From assembly GCF_001649575.2 (NCBI RefSeq), contig NC_051439.1, forward strand, positions 10,449,341 to 10,513,340: a stretch of DNA of 64,000 nucleotides, in the 5' to 3' direction. The DNA is from Kryptolebias marmoratus (lineage: Eukaryota > Chordata > Actinopteri > Cyprinodontiformes > Rivulidae). The position numbers and the translations under genes were made by a program. Shown here piece by piece: positions 1 to 13,800 of the stretch. Numbering within the stretch: the stretch's first letter is position 1; each line of letters begins with the position of its first letter. The notes below the pieces were generated by a model that saw only the letters and a list, made by a program, of their open reading frames with translations, had not been told where the DNA came from and ran no database searches.

Positions 1-1160
1 CACCTTTAGCAACACGGCGAAGCTTCTGGCGCAGCTATTTGGGCACTCACGCGCCCATGTGAGGACCATTCCTCCAAAGACTTGAGTGGGTGAGAGGACA
101 AACGGAAAAGGCGGCCAAGGTCGGGGCTCAGATTTAGCCCGGTGCCTCTCGTCCAACAGGTGTTAAAATCAGAATGGAGCACTTGTGGTTTATCATAGCA
201 GGATGTGCATAACTGAAGGGGTGGCTGGATATGTGTGGCGCATTGATCACATACAGTACGTTAATCTATAGAGGATATGTAGAAAGGTCCTGCCAAGGAC
301 AGGGCAATGAAAAGACCATCGATTGCTGGAGGATTGATCAGTTGGTCCATACACAGATAACAAGATGTACAAGTCTTGAGTAACAATGGTGATCTTGTAG
401 TGAAGGGACTGCATTTTTTTTCAGCACAAAACAAAATCTCACACTAAACACACAAAGAGTCCGGTTTTGTAGGGCGGTCTTGGCACGACAAGAGCCGTGT
501 CTGTCACACACAAATCCTCTGTATGAAGCACAAGATTCAACCCACGTTTTGATTCAAACCGTCCCACCAGTTTACATCAGATTACAAGACTCCCATCACA
601 TGAAGTAACACCAGCCCCTGTGCATTTAGAAAAAAATTAAATAATAATAACGAGGCCTCTGTGCTTTCATGTAGCCACTGGAATGTTGTCTCGTTACTGG
701 ATTGGCAACATGCTGATCTCTTTCACAACAGTAAGGGGGGGGGAAAACAATTTTTTTTCTTTTGAGAAAATGAGTGCAATCATGTTCACAACATAGTAGA
801 GATAATTTAATAGATGAACATATTGCACACCAACTAAATAATGTTACAGAATGGTTTGAATTTTTTCCTTTTTTTTAGTAATCTACAAGACAGGGTTTAG
901 TGGGGAAAAAATGTTTTTTTATCTTTACTTCTCTCGTTATTTTTGTCCCTCTAATTTATCTATCTAATAAACACATCCTAGTCCACAGCTCCTGTCATCT
1001 ATCTTGGATAGTCATTTAGAAGTTGAGGGCAGTGGCCATCTGTCTCCTTGAGCTCCTGCACGTTTAGAAATCTGCCCGTGTCTCCTAATGACGGAAGGGA
1101 GAAAGAAAGAATTTTTGCTATTTTGTGTTGACAACACTTTGGGGGCATATTATGTGCATT
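1..1160. other. Upstream flanking DNA, no gene seen
   Basis: This stretch is AT-rich with short homopolymer runs, for example T runs near 414-421 and 866-876 and a G run near 736-743. No exon, RNA gene or recognisable transposon was found. It may hold distal promoter elements of the quaking gene, but nothing specific can be supported. Confidence 0.6.
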
Positions 1161-1329
1161 CCTGCACTCGCCGCGCCATTGGCCGGAATCCCCGTCTGTC
1201 ACGCAGCCAGCCGTGCCGCTCCGCCCACTCGCATCGGAGACTCAGACTCATTCGCTGAAAAAATCGGTCCCGAACGAGCGGCTGGCCAATAGGCTTCGAG
1301 GTGGGGGCGGGACCTATTTGGAGGAACAC

Positions 1330-1657
1330 ACTCTCTCGCGCCTACAGTGGTGGAATCGAACGTCCCCGAGCGCACACGGCGTAAAGGAGAGTACGGCGCG
1401 CGAGTCTGTGGAAGGGACATAACGGTTTTCTTTTTGCGGCCCCCCCTCTCCCACCGAAACAACAAGAACCGAACAAAACTGAACCGAACAGGGGCTTAGA
1501 GTGGTCTGCTCTCAAGGAGGAGGGAAGCGAGGGATTGGAGCACCAAGTTTCTTCTTCTTTTTTTTTTATTTTCTGTTTTTTTTTTTCTTTTCTTCCTCTC
1601 TTTAAAAAAGGGATTTTGTGTTTCCACGGTGGTTCGTTCTCCGCTCTCGCCGCAAAG
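1330..1657 (+). other. 5' untranslated leader (start approximate)
   Basis: The left end is a guess. Between 1321 and the start codon there is no other ATG, so 1658 would be the first start in the message. The leader contains a very U-rich pyrimidine tract at about 1548-1602, followed by a short A run and AG at 1616-1617, which looks like a 3' splice site; see findings. The start context is AAAGATGATGG, with A at -3 of the first ATG. The second ATG at 1661 also has G at +4, so either could be used. Confidence 0.55.
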
Positions 1658-1802
1658 ATGATGGTCGGAGAGGTCGAAGTGAAGGAGCGACCGAGGCCGA
1701 GTCCCGACTATTTGATGCAATTGTTAAACGAGAAGAAGCTCATGACCAGTTTGCCAAATCTCTGCGGCATCTTCACACACTTAGAGAGGCTTCTGGACGA
1801 AG
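1658..1802 (+). CDS. qkib: Quaking exon 1: N-terminus and most of QUA1
   Basis: Encodes residues 1-48 and one base of codon 49 (phase 1 end). The protein begins [19 protein letters not shown] and contains the QUA1 helices ([16 protein letters not shown], then [13 protein letters not shown]). QUA1 forms the homodimer of STAR proteins. The donor is GAAG|GTAAGT, a near-consensus site. The split codon is Glu49, the equivalent of mouse Glu48, whose change to Gly destroys dimerisation in a known lethal allele. The opposite strand is also open here but is only a shadow of the GC-rich exon. Confidence 0.95.
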
Positions 1803-4800
1803 GTAAGTTGGGTAGACGCTGGTGAAAAGGGAGGAAGTGGTGGTGGGGGGGAAGAGAGAGAAGCGTGACCACGGCGCAGTCCGATTTTGGTCGGTCTTTT
1901 CTGGGTATTTTTCTCTGCTGCAGAGGGGAGTCAAACGGGCTAGTAGTAGCGGGCACCCCAATACTGTCGACCACATAAGACGTAATTAAAGCTTGCATTA
2001 AATAACACGCCCTGTTGTTAGAAAGAAATGCAGCTTTTGTGTTGTTTTTTAAGACCACGGCGAGGTGGGAGTTCGGAGTGGACGCGGAGTTTGGCGAAGT
2101 AAAAACTTTCTCGGACTCGCTTGAGGAAAAAAAAAGAGCCAAATTGTTTGTTTGGTTTTTTTGTTTGTTTGTTGACGAAAGTGTTTAAAAATAAACGCGG
2201 CGGGGATATTAGGGGGGTAAAGTTGTCGTGTTGCTTCGGACGGGGCCTGTTTCCACATGTTTCCACGGCTGTTTTAGCTCGAGTTAGCTTAATTTTTTTT
2301 TAGGCTAGCGACTCCGCGGCTTCGGCTCAACTCTTTAAGACGCAGCAAGACGGCGGCGGGGCGGGCGGCCCGTGTCTGCCTCCGGAAAGTCCTGTCGGGC
2401 GCTTCATATCGCGTTCACCCGGCCCGAACGGCTCCGTGCTGGAGGTGTCGGTCGCTTTCACCCTCCCGGAGAGCCGTGGAGAGCTGGTTATCCAGCGGCC
2501 GAGTCGATCGGCGCGGAGGAATGTGGCTGCTTGTTGCCCGAACAATGGCCAGCGAGGCGCCGCAGACGGGAGGTGGGGGGGGGGGACTCCACCGAGGTTA
2601 TTTCAACTTTTCCCACTACACTTTCACCTCTTTAAGCTCTTCTTGGCGTTCATCTTCAAGTTCCATTCCTTCCTTAAAGCATTAATCGTATCCCCCCTTC
2701 TCCCCTCCCCCCTTTTTTATTTCTTTTCGATCAGCCAAGATTGGAAAACCGCGTCGCCCTTTTTTGTCGTCCAGTCAGGCGACGTTTGTTTACCTCTGTG
2801 ATTTCACTACGCTCGAGTGGCTCACAGAAATGGGATTTTTTTTGTTGTGGTTGTTGGTAGTGTCAATGACATGATCTGGTCCGAGCAGAAGGTTGAACTC
2901 GTGGTTTTATGTAAGTGAGCTGGGGACACTAGAGAGCGCCACAGTCCCTGTCAGACTGCCCCCACCCCCACCCCCACCCCCTCATTGTGCTGGATGTTGA
3001 CCTGGACGTCACGATTAACACCAGCCTTGTGCTTGGATTCAACACGTCCAAACCACTGGGTAAACCAGGAGACCGCTCCGGGCTACAGAGGACCTGAACC
3101 AGCAGCACATAGCTTGTGGTTTCGGTTGCATGTCTGGATGAGTTGGCCCTGTTAGTATGTAGTTGCTAAACCGGTCTGAAAAGATTTCGAGGCTGTCTAC
3201 ATCGCTGATAAACAACCCACTTAAGGCAAGGAGGGGGGGTGGAGATGTCTGTCTGTCCCTCACCAGCAGAGAGCTGCAAGATCTTGCTCCTTTATAACAA
3301 ACAAAACAGATCCAATTAGGCGAGGTCCCCCCAAAAGTGTCATAATAATAACATTTACAAACTTTGCGCTGCTTCCTTTCCGGATAAAATAGCAATTTAG
3401 GTTCAGGTTTTTTAGCTGGCAGAGGCAGATTGTAAAATCTAAATAATATCCCAGCCTCATTAAAGCTTAAAATATCCACCTTATTGTTCTCACTTGGCAA
3501 TGTTTTGGGTTTAAGGGAGAGTTATTAGGCAAACACATTGTTTTCTATAGCCACTCGAATAGGTCAGCGTCACCGCTGTTTGCAAACATCTAGTCCCTTG
3601 AAAGACCAGAAATGACTCTTCAGTGCGGTTAAACCTGATGCACAGTATGGGTTGTCAACTTTTTAAGAAGAGATCTCGTTAAAAAAATTGTTTTAAAACA
3701 AAGAAAGTTTATTTGCAAAGCTAACTGGAAAAGGAAGGGGGGGTGTTGCAACCAAAAGGTCATAGTGATGTTTTTTAAATGGCCTACTAACTCCAGAAGA
3801 TCCCAAAACCTATTGATATTTTTATAATAAAAAAGAAAATCTATAAAGGTTGCATTTAGCAGTTTGCTCTGGTGGTGCTCGGCTGCAGGAATAAGGAATG
3901 CGTCCTCTGAGTCTGCGGATGGATTGTCCCCCAGCTGTGTTTAAAATATAATAGCCGAAACACATGCAGCTTCCCGGCACCAGTCTCACTCAAGCCACAC
4001 ATGTCTGAGGTTTACAAGTGTTTCCACAGCACCAGTCCAAACTTTACCCTGCCGCCAAAAATTGCATTCATATGAGATGACCGTCGTCCCAGTGCGGCGG
4101 GTGGGGGGTTTGGTTTGTCCGCCCTGCGGGATGACGCTATTTGGGGTGAGTCTCCCTTCCCGTCCCCTCCCCCTTTTTTGGGAAGAGCAGACTACACCGT
4201 GTTTATGGCGAGGCGAGTCTGCTATTTTTTTTTATTTTTTATGAAATCCAAGAGGAGGAAAACAGCAGAGGTGCTCAAAATAAATACTTTAAAGTGTGTC
4301 ATCGGGTGTGGGTCATAATGAATGTGTTACTGTAAGTGGGTTGTGCAAGCTCCGGTAAGCCACGGTAGTCCTTAGTGGAGAATCACAGACTTGTGATTTT
4401 TTTTTTTGAGACCGAAAAAGAACCAGTGAAAAGAACCGTTAATGTCCGAATAAAAAGAAACATTACAGCAGAGAAAGTTCAGCTGATTCCTGAGCTGTCT
4501 ACAGAGCTTGACCTCTCTGGTCTCGTGACACTTAAAAAAACTTTCTGCTCCTTGACAATTAAATTTCCCAGACAACTTATGACGTATTATTTGTAGGCCT
4601 TAATGCAACCGAGTGGTTTAGTTTGTCTGACTCTGTGTGCCTTACAAGAACTTTATTCGAACCACTTGAGCCTCTTTGTCCGTCTCACCACAGCTGCACA
4701 TATCCCTCACCCACCCAACTTTTTTTTTTTCTGCATGTCATCACAGCTGTTTCCATAGCGGAAGAAAGCCGACACCACCCTCGAGTGCGACAGTGGCTCT

Positions 4801-7800
4801 GGTCGCATGTGTCCGTGGTCGTCCTTCGTACTTTCCCAGTTTAAATGTCCCCTCAAGGTCACGTTGACCGATTGACAGGCCCCTGTGTGTCGTTCCTCTA
4901 CTCGAGGTGACACTCGCTGTGGAGTACTCTGTCTGAAATTTATTTATTTCTCTTTACAATCTGCCTGCCAACGAGCTGCTTCATTTTTGTTCTTGGCAGA
5001 TGGAGACAGACCATATAACATCTAACATGGTGTTCTAAGGTAGCAGAACATGGGAGAAAGCAAAGATTTTGATTGTTTTTCTTGTCAGCAAAGAAATTTA
5101 AAAAGAAATAGGCCTTGTATATTTTTTTAAAGTTTCCTTTATCAGTTCCTACAGGTGTTACTGGGCTAAATATTAAATTAATTTGATAAAATTCAATTCT
5201 TTTTTAAATTTAGGTTGCTTTTGTTGACCTGGAAGTGTCGCTTCAGACATCTTTCTTTGCAAGAACATAGAAAGTCGTGTTACTTTCAGAGATAAAGTAC
5301 ATCTAGATGTTTCTGAAACATTGAAATTGTGGATATAAAAACAAAACACTGTATTGGGTATTAATAGTGTTCTATTTTTTGCACAGCTGTACACATTTTC
5401 TTTAAATGTATACTGTATGTAAACATGGCTAACTGAATTTTTGTGTTCTTGCAAATATTAATTGATTAAAAAGCAATCAAAATGTTTACATTTAAGTTGA
5501 AAAAGAGCCCCGTTCAGTAGTCAGTTATCTATAGATTTGATGTAGTTTTCTGGACAGGTCACCCAGCTGTACAAACAAGCCAGTTATTGAGTTTAGTTAA
5601 ATAGATTAAATGGCCTGTTGTTCTGTCACACAGCCCCGTTGAACTAAACGTGTCTGTTGGGGCGAATACACCTCTTGTGGTTTTTTGCATGGCATCATCA
5701 TCATCACCCAGATTAGAATTTTGCCCGCGTGTCTCCGTGTCATGATTTGAACGGGGCGTTCCTGGGAGAGCTGTCAGCGTTCGGAGGACAAACTGTCTGC
5801 TGTGCGCCGTGGCGCCTTTTGTGGAGAACTGGTCCTTTGGGACCAGCTGTTTAGAGAGCAGATTGTGATGAATGGCAGAATGCTAGAAGTCTGTTTTCCG
5901 TTTTCTACCTGATGCCTCTTTTCTCTGTCGGTCTTGTTTATGGTTCTCCCCATTTATATTTCAAGTATATCTGCTGTTGCGCTACTGTACCCCTCCACTC
6001 CAGCTTAACGCTTTACGTTCCTCTGTATGGGGCGAGACCTCCAATGACCTTTGACTTGCTATCAATACAGCAGCTAACGAGAACAAACACTGCTCAGAAA
6101 GTGAGATTCTGCTTGAAGGTTAAAGAGAATCCAGGTGAAGACTGACAAATGGAGAATTGGGGACTGTTGTTGCGAGAACAAACCTTTCTCTTCCCCTCAC
6201 ACTTTCTCCTAAAGCAGCTCTTATAAACTGGAATTTAATTAACCAAGAGCCATTCGGTAAGCTGGTTCTCTGAGCCGCAGCCACCGGTGAGAAAGCACAA
6301 TTGGAAGCTTTATGCTGTCTTTCTTTGTCTGCCTCTGCTTCACCCTCATGTGGTCCCTCTTACACAGCCTCTCCTCCGTGGTAATAAATTAGGTGGGGGC
6401 GTGAGTCTGACAGGGTGAGGCGGTGGGAAGTTTTTATGCAGCAGGACACAGCATCTCCCCGCCTGTCTCCCTGTCAAAGCGTCGCCCGGTGGCCTTTCCA
6501 TCCGGCAGCTCCACCGCGGCGTCTGAGCTGGCTCACGTTCTCTGTTCTGACTCTTAACCTTGGACCCCGTCTCGCTGCCCTTGCCCCGCCTCTGGCCCGA
6601 GCAGTGCCACTCTTATCTGGGATGCTGCATGATAAAGTCATCCAACGACAACTTCAGACTCTTATCTAAGGCCTCAGTCCCATGAGTGCTGGGGCCTCCT
6701 TATCACTGCTGCCTCTGCCTGGCCTCCTGTCTTTACTCCCTGCCCCAACTGCCAGGCTGACTGTCGCCAAGACTAAGTGTCTTCCCCTGTACGCCGCTGC
6801 CTGTTAGACAACACATTGCAAAAGGGTTATCTGTTTTTTTTTACCCCCTTCTCCTCGAGCATTAAGAGGAGAGCAATTGCATCAAAATAGGGGTACACAG
6901 GGGTTATTCCTGAAAGTATTTTGTGTTGTGTAAAAGCGAGAGTTGTTGCATTGGGTGTTTACCACATTACAAACAAGGTTAAAGAGCAAAATGTCGAAAG
7001 GGATGTTGCAATCGTTTTATTACAACAGCTTCTTGACTTAGACTGGTTCTTTAAAATAGGTTGCTTATTCTTTCATTGATACCGGCGCTCTTCCCATCTT
7101 TTAAAAGTAGCCTTTTCTTATTGCTTTTGGGTGTTATTCATCTTTTCATCTGAAACCAAAATATCTATGGGAATTTCTGCCTATTTCAGACAGGAAAAGC
7201 ACTACGGAGAAGACAAGTCGGTGGTTTGTTTTTCCATCAGACAAACGCGGAGAGGGAGGGGGAGCTGTTTTCTTGCTGTGGTGACAAGAGAGGCCTGCTT
7301 TTCTCTTATCCTTTTTCACAGAGATGGCTCTGTCTCTGAGATTTCTTTTGAGTTAATTAGATTACATCATAAACCGTCTCCCAACACATAGCCTCTTTAA
7401 CACATTTGTGTGCATAAGGAGCAAACGCAATATCTCTCAGTTAGGAGAAGTGCGGGCCCCACCCCGTTAAATTCTTTAAGAGTTTCAAATAGCTTTCCCA
7501 CTTGTATTTCTCATGACAGCCCCCCCCCTCCCATTTCTTTACTCTCTGCACTGTCAGAACAGGTAGTGTCTTAAAAATGAAGTTAGTCATTTCCTGGTTT
7601 TCCCCTGTTTATGTCATAAGAGAAAAAAATAAATTAAAATGCTCGCTCTGTTCCTCTCCTCTTCGCCCACCCATCTGCATTCATTTTCTCTCCTTTCAGA
7701 GGAGGAATGGCAAGTGAGCGTTGGCAGCCAACTCAGGAATTTCACCAGGAGCACAGTCAGAGCACTTAACCTCCAGCCTGATGTTTGTTTTCGCCACACA

Positions 7801-10800
7801 CACACACAGTGCTTTAGCTCAGTTTAACACGAGTGCCATACTGAAGTATTTCAACTTCTAACTTTGTTTTATACGTGTAGAGAATTTGAAAGGATAATTT
7901 CTTCTTAAATGGATTGTTTTTGTTTTTAATGCTCAGTTTCACGTGTAAATGTCAAAAGCCAGGTATGTTTTTTCTCTATGTCATTATGTTTCTAAACCCA
8001 AATGCTTATCAAAACCCTGTAGACTGCCGTTCAATGTGGGTAAGAAATTTCTTGAAAACTCTTGATTAAAATAAGTGAAAGTTGAATGAAAGTTTCAGAG
8101 AACAGTACTAGGACTCTGGGTCTGAATTGTCACGTCAAGCAAGTGGGAAAAACTGCAGACATGGTTCTAGGGTCACCTACAGGAGAGATGTAAACAACCA
8201 ACAAGACGGCATTTCAAAACTCTGTGGGTGAGTAGCTTAAAAATAGTCACCAGCGTACAGTTTGAAAATACTTGGGTTATAAAATGCTCTATTGTGGTTT
8301 TGTGAAGTAAAAAGTACATTTTGTTGTTGAAGTAAGTGGCAACTCTTATTTATTGCCACTCTCGGGGTCATGCTCGTTTGCCCAATCTGTTGGGAAGCAA
8401 CATGATTGGATCCACACCTTTGTGAAAACCTCAGACGTTTCTTAACTCATCCATGTTGTTCTTCTCATCTTACGACATCCATAAAAGTAGAACGTAGTTG
8501 TAGCTGATATCTCCTTGTCTGCACTAATTCGTTTTCCTTCGTCGTGTTCCCGTAGATCCCGGTGCGTTTCTCTAACTTGCGTTTGGAAGTCGATTGTTAT
8601 TCCGCTCACCTAGCAGGTGCTGTTCAGCAGAAGTGATAATAACGTTATACAGTCTCGGTCGCTTCTGTGTATCTGCACAGCTTCGGTGCATTTCACCATA
8701 GTTTCGACATGTCAGAAGAAAAGCAGTACTTGGGTTACAGTACCAACATCCACATGTTTACTCATCTAAACTGAAAATCCATTTGTGTTGCTGCTGTAAA
8801 GACATTTCCTACATGCATATTAGCAACAAGTATTGCAGTCACACTTCACGGGTAAACTTCTTTTTGTCTCAGTTTGATAACTACCTACACAACCATGTAA
8901 TAATTTACATATTGTATTTTGTTAGTACTTTTTCCTGACGCGGTTGTCTTATCTTGAAGAAAATTGGCACAGCAAATTGATATTCAGAACTAAGGAGAAC
9001 AACCTGTTGCTGTAATTACTGCTCTTCTTCTTTTATACCATTTTTAATACGGCCACATGCTGTTTGGCGTTTTAAGTGCGTTGATAAGATGTTTTTTTGT
9101 CTAATCTCATTTACATTTTGTCAGCTTTTTAAAAGCCACTACAGTACTGTCAAAACAAGCTATAGTTGCTCTAATTTATTAGAAGGAATGCTTTATGTAT
9201 TATGGTGATTACCTGTTTTTTTTTCTAGTTTTTCTTTAAATTTATTTATAACATGTTTAGCATATTAGGAATCTTTAGTAACATGGAAGCACGAAGCATG
9301 AGAAGTCATCCACTACTCATTTTTCCTGCTCATGGTTTTGTTTGGATTCTAACGATACAGAGTAGATATATTTTTTGGAGCAGACTGTTACTTAAATGTC
9401 CCGTCATGTATTCTTCAGTCTAGCTCAGCTCCGATTACACGTGTTGCACACTTGTGTTTTCCTCTGGCTGTCAGCCTCATGATATTGAGCTTTAATGTAA
9501 AACATGGTTTGCTTGGCATAATTCATTACCACGTGAAACTCATCCAACAGCAACACACGAGTGATATGATACAACCCGTTTTGTGGCTGCTCTGTTCTTT
9601 TATTTATTTATTTTATTCAAGATTGTTTGCTTGTGGAGCTGCTTACATCTGTTTGTTCTTCGTGTAGTGGATGAGAGATTACAGTACAGAGACAGAAGAT
9701 GGTTTTGTACGATTAGGCCTTGATTGGTAGGACAAAGAGTCTCTGTTGCACAATGTTGAACAGGAAAGACTGACATCAGAATGTACAGATAACTAGCAGG
9801 AAGGAATGTGTTGGCTAGTGAGCATGACCCTCGTTTCTACTCCGTTGATCGGTTGTTCTCGCTGCAAGCAAAACAACAACAAACAAAACAAAAAAAAAAG
9901 GCAACCGAGGCTGCCCAGGGAAGAATGGTTTGTGTGATACAGATAGGAGAGGTAAAACACAGGATCCCTATGTGCTGTGAATGAGGTCATCTGGTTAGTT
10001 ATGAACAGGGCCACTGACCCCTCCTCAGCTCTACAATCCACCCCTCTGTCCCCCAGCAAATGTTACACAATGGGTTTTTTTGTACTTTCATGGGGCAGAA
10101 ACTGGCACCGTGTCATTCCTGTAAGTTCACATAGAAGTAAACAGACAAGTACCGCCTGTCAAACCAGACCACAACAATACTTTTTTTTTTTTTTTTTTTA
10201 CACACACTGTATTTATCACTTCATTAATTGCCTTGGCTGTTGATAACATAACATACTACAGCTGCTGACTGGTTGAGTTTACACAATCATTTATTCTCAC
10301 TTCTACAGGTTCTGTTGCTCTTTATGTTGACGCAACCGTTTTAAGTTAGCGCAGAAACAACAAATCTATTAATACTTTGAATATGACTATGATTTTGCTG
10401 GTCGGTTGAGCTACAACATAAAATAAATATTGGTTTGTGATCTTACAGGTAACGTCAGTGAAACCGAAAATATTACTGTAGCATTCACCCAGAAAATGCA
10501 TTCAGTCCGTTTTGACTTTCAAGATGCAGGCATTCCTGTAACTGATGATAAGATTAGTTGATCAGGTTGGGTCAGTTGTTAAAAAACAGAACAATCTGAT
10601 TGATTGTCTGTTTGTTTGAGTGTTTCTTCTAGTTTTTAGTGAAGTGTGAAGCTGAAATTCCTCTAGTTCTGTATTCGTCCACACAGTAGTTTTTTCCTCT
10701 TAGTGAATGATGCATAAACTATTTGTTATATTCTGCACTGCACAGCTGTGTCCTTTAGCACAGGCGTGATTTTTACTTCCTTACTTACATGGTTGTTGTC

Positions 10801-13800
10801 TTTGTGGCGTGTACAAGAGGGTTTTTTTTCCACTCCCAGATGCTGGTAAAGTTCTTGACATTGTTTAAGTTTATTAGAGCGTGACCTCACTGATACTTTT
10901 CCTCTGACCTCAGCCGTGCTTGTAATTCCTGCAGTTTGTATTCCGCATTTGAGCTTTGGGTCACAGCACTGACTAATATAAAGTTTCTAAAACACATTTG
11001 GTTGCGTAGCTGACAGGGAGGTTTTCTTGGGTCAGGATAGTCCTTTGGGGTACGACCGAGGATATCACGGCACAAGAATAATTAGCACAGATTGAATTAA
11101 AAGCAATAAATCTGTGACCGTATTTTAGCTTCAATTTCCTTGTTACTTTTGATGATGTGCAATAAGAGATCAGTAATGAAAGCAGTGGAAATTTTAATCA
11201 AGTAGAAATGCTGCAGAACTGTTGTATATCAGGCACCTAGCTAGCTCAAATAATGTGTATAAAACTGTTATTGTGCATTGTTTTGACAGTGGGGTCTGTT
11301 AAAACACTGCAGCCTAGAAACGGTTACAGTCTTAGAGGAAAAGGGAGTCAACAGCTTCCCTGGATTTAATCTAGAAGTAAAAATGTCAAATACGTTTACT
11401 TTATGGTTACTTATTCGACATACACTTTTAGTTTTTTTGGCAATTTTTTTTCTGCTGCAAGAAAAATCCTTCTGTCTATCAGTACTAGTACAAAATCTAG
11501 TCTTTCTTTCTGTTCAAAAATTTAATTGGTGTTATGTTTTAGAGGCCATACTGTTCGAAATTAAAAGAAAAAATACTACTTAGGAGTGAAAAAGCTGGCA
11601 CAGTTGCTATTTTCTTAAATTGAGTATGCTGTATACTGTACACATGCTGTGAATACTGTACAACAGTGGTTGGTTTTATCTTTTTAAGCTCAGTTACATT
11701 AGTTGTTGCCTATAAAAAACATGTTGGGTTTTTTTTTTTTGCTTTCTTGGAATGAATTGCTGTGTATAATTTCTCAAAACACATAATATGACAAGGCCAC
11801 TGATCATGTCTGACGTTGAAGGGTTCGGTTGTCATAAAGAGGTAAATTTGAAGATATGGCTATGTTTTAATTGCCTGCTTGATGTTTTTAAATTGAATAG
11901 TTTTGTATAAAACTGAGTGACCCTTAAGGATAGTGGGGATTGATTGTGGTTGGGGCTGTACAGCAGGAGGAGGAGGAGGACAGGTGTGGGCACGATCAAG
12001 GTGCCAGCTGCTGTTGACACCTTAAGGTGAAGAGCAGTCTGTAAGGATATAGACTTGTCTCATTCTGTCCCCTTTAATTTTTCTCTTCAGTCTTCTGTTC
12101 CCACCCTCCTCTCTTACCTGTGCCCTGTTTTCCGACATCGTCTGAAACAAGTTTGGTCTGTTTTAGGAGTACTTCTCCCGGCCTTATTTTTATTGAGTAC
12201 CTGACACTTTTGATGAACCAGGGGGCTGGTTTTTGTCGACACTCCTCCTCTCTCATCAACATGTAAAATCCTGTACTGTCTTTGCTTCAAACGGGCACAT
12301 GGAGTTTTCTTCCCTGCCTTTTTGTTTTAAACACACACAGACGTCTTGCTCATCTTGTTTTGCCTTCAAAACAGATAGCTCAGTGATCAATATGAGGACT
12401 GTTCCCTTGTTGTTGCAGTGTTTTCTGCAGAAAATCTGTGTGTTTTCCCAAGGGAATAACTCATTTTTCCTGGCTTTGTCATTTCACCTGCAGTATTTAT
12501 TTTACCACAGTGTCTTTACAGCTAACATCACCCTCTTTGTCCTTTCTGTCTTGCCGATCTTTGTTCCCTTGGATTTATTTGTTTAGTTTTCTTTACTTGC
12601 TCTCTGCTGCTGCCAATTGTTTACCGTTTTGCAACTTCCTTCTGCATATGTGCGAGTGTGTGGCAAAAATACGGCTCGGGGCTACGGCGCTTCTTTCATG
12701 CGAGGACCAGTGGTGACATTAAAGGCTTGCAACGCGGTCCGTCGGTTTGCATCAGCCCGGCTCGCTCTAACGGCGCTCAGGATCGTAGCATCTGCTCGGT
12801 TCTCCACTCACTCACTGCCAGGCTCAAACATCAGACGGTGGAGGCAACACGCCTGCGCTCTCTGGCCGTAATTGTCTACATGCATATGCATTTGAAGATT
12901 TGTTAAACCCCCCACCCCGAAGTGCTGAGAGGCAGATCAATGTTTAAAAGCTTAAGCATAGTGAAAGCTTTGTTAATGACCAGTGAATCAGTAAAAAGGG
13001 TTCTTGCATTTGCTTTTACTCCTCTCCCATTTTTTTCAATATAACATTTGGACCCAGTTTTTAAAACCCCTTTCAAACTTTTTTTTAAGCTGCGTTCAAA
13101 TGAACTTGGCAGACTAAGCCATCAAGCAGGTAATTCCCATCTCCAGACAGCCTAAACAAATGCACAGTCAAAGCGTGGGTCGTCTTGTGATCTCAAGATG
13201 GAAGTGATCATCTGGGCAGCCCTCACTTCCGTTTTGTCATTGTATGCCCTTCAGAATGAGCAATCGTAGTATCAGGAAGTGCATCAGGCACAAAGAGTTT
13301 CTCAGCCTCTACACTGCACCTTGCTTGTTTTTTTTTCTTCAGAGATAACCTGCATTTCACTAAAGTCTGCCAATCATTTATGCAGCTAATCTTTTGAGAC
13401 TTGGCCCAGAACGATTGATGTTCTGGGAAGGGAAATACATAAAAAAAGTGTTTACATATTTAACATTCTTCTTGAATGTTTAATTTGTATTGCACATGAG
13501 TAGGCTTAAGTGATAAGATTCAGATGTTGGAGAAATGGCCTCTCGTGTTGTAAATTGTGTGACAATGAAGAGCTGGCACAAAGACACAACAACAGCTGCG
13601 ATTTGAGTGTGTGTGTGTGTGTGTTGTCACACCCAGGGACGGCTACTGGCTGTTGGATGGAAACTTTAGCTACAAGCCCCAACAGGCCCTGTGACTAGGA
13701 GCGAAACAAGCCGACGTACACAGACAGGCACATACCCACACTTTGTCATGTAACCCTACTGCCTTCCTAACCTCGTTTCTTTCTAGGGGTTTTCTCTGAT

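Larger units (their letters stand above)
1160..2590 (+). promoter_or_regulatory. CpG-rich promoter zone of the quaking gene
   Basis: CpG dinucleotides are dense from about 1165 to 1430, around exon 1, and again from about 2310 to 2560, in contrast with the CpG-poor surroundings. An inverted CCAAT box (ATTGG) lies at 1178-1182, a direct CCAAT at 1286-1290, and a GC box (GGGGGCGGG) at 1303-1311. No convincing TATA box is visible, which fits a CpG-island promoter. The transcription start is inferred to lie somewhere after the GC box, roughly 1320-1420, but was not determined. Confidence 0.7.

Noticed and set aside
1708..2142. 144-codon open frame on the minus strand across exon 1 and the start of intron 1
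   Set aside because: It is the shadow of the coding exon 1 and CpG-rich flank; the plus strand here clearly encodes QUA1 of quaking, and the minus peptide matches nothing known.
3039..3500. 153-codon open frame on the minus strand in intron 1
   Set aside because: No recognisable domain, no start or splice context, and the plus strand is ordinary intron; treated as chance unless transcripts are found.
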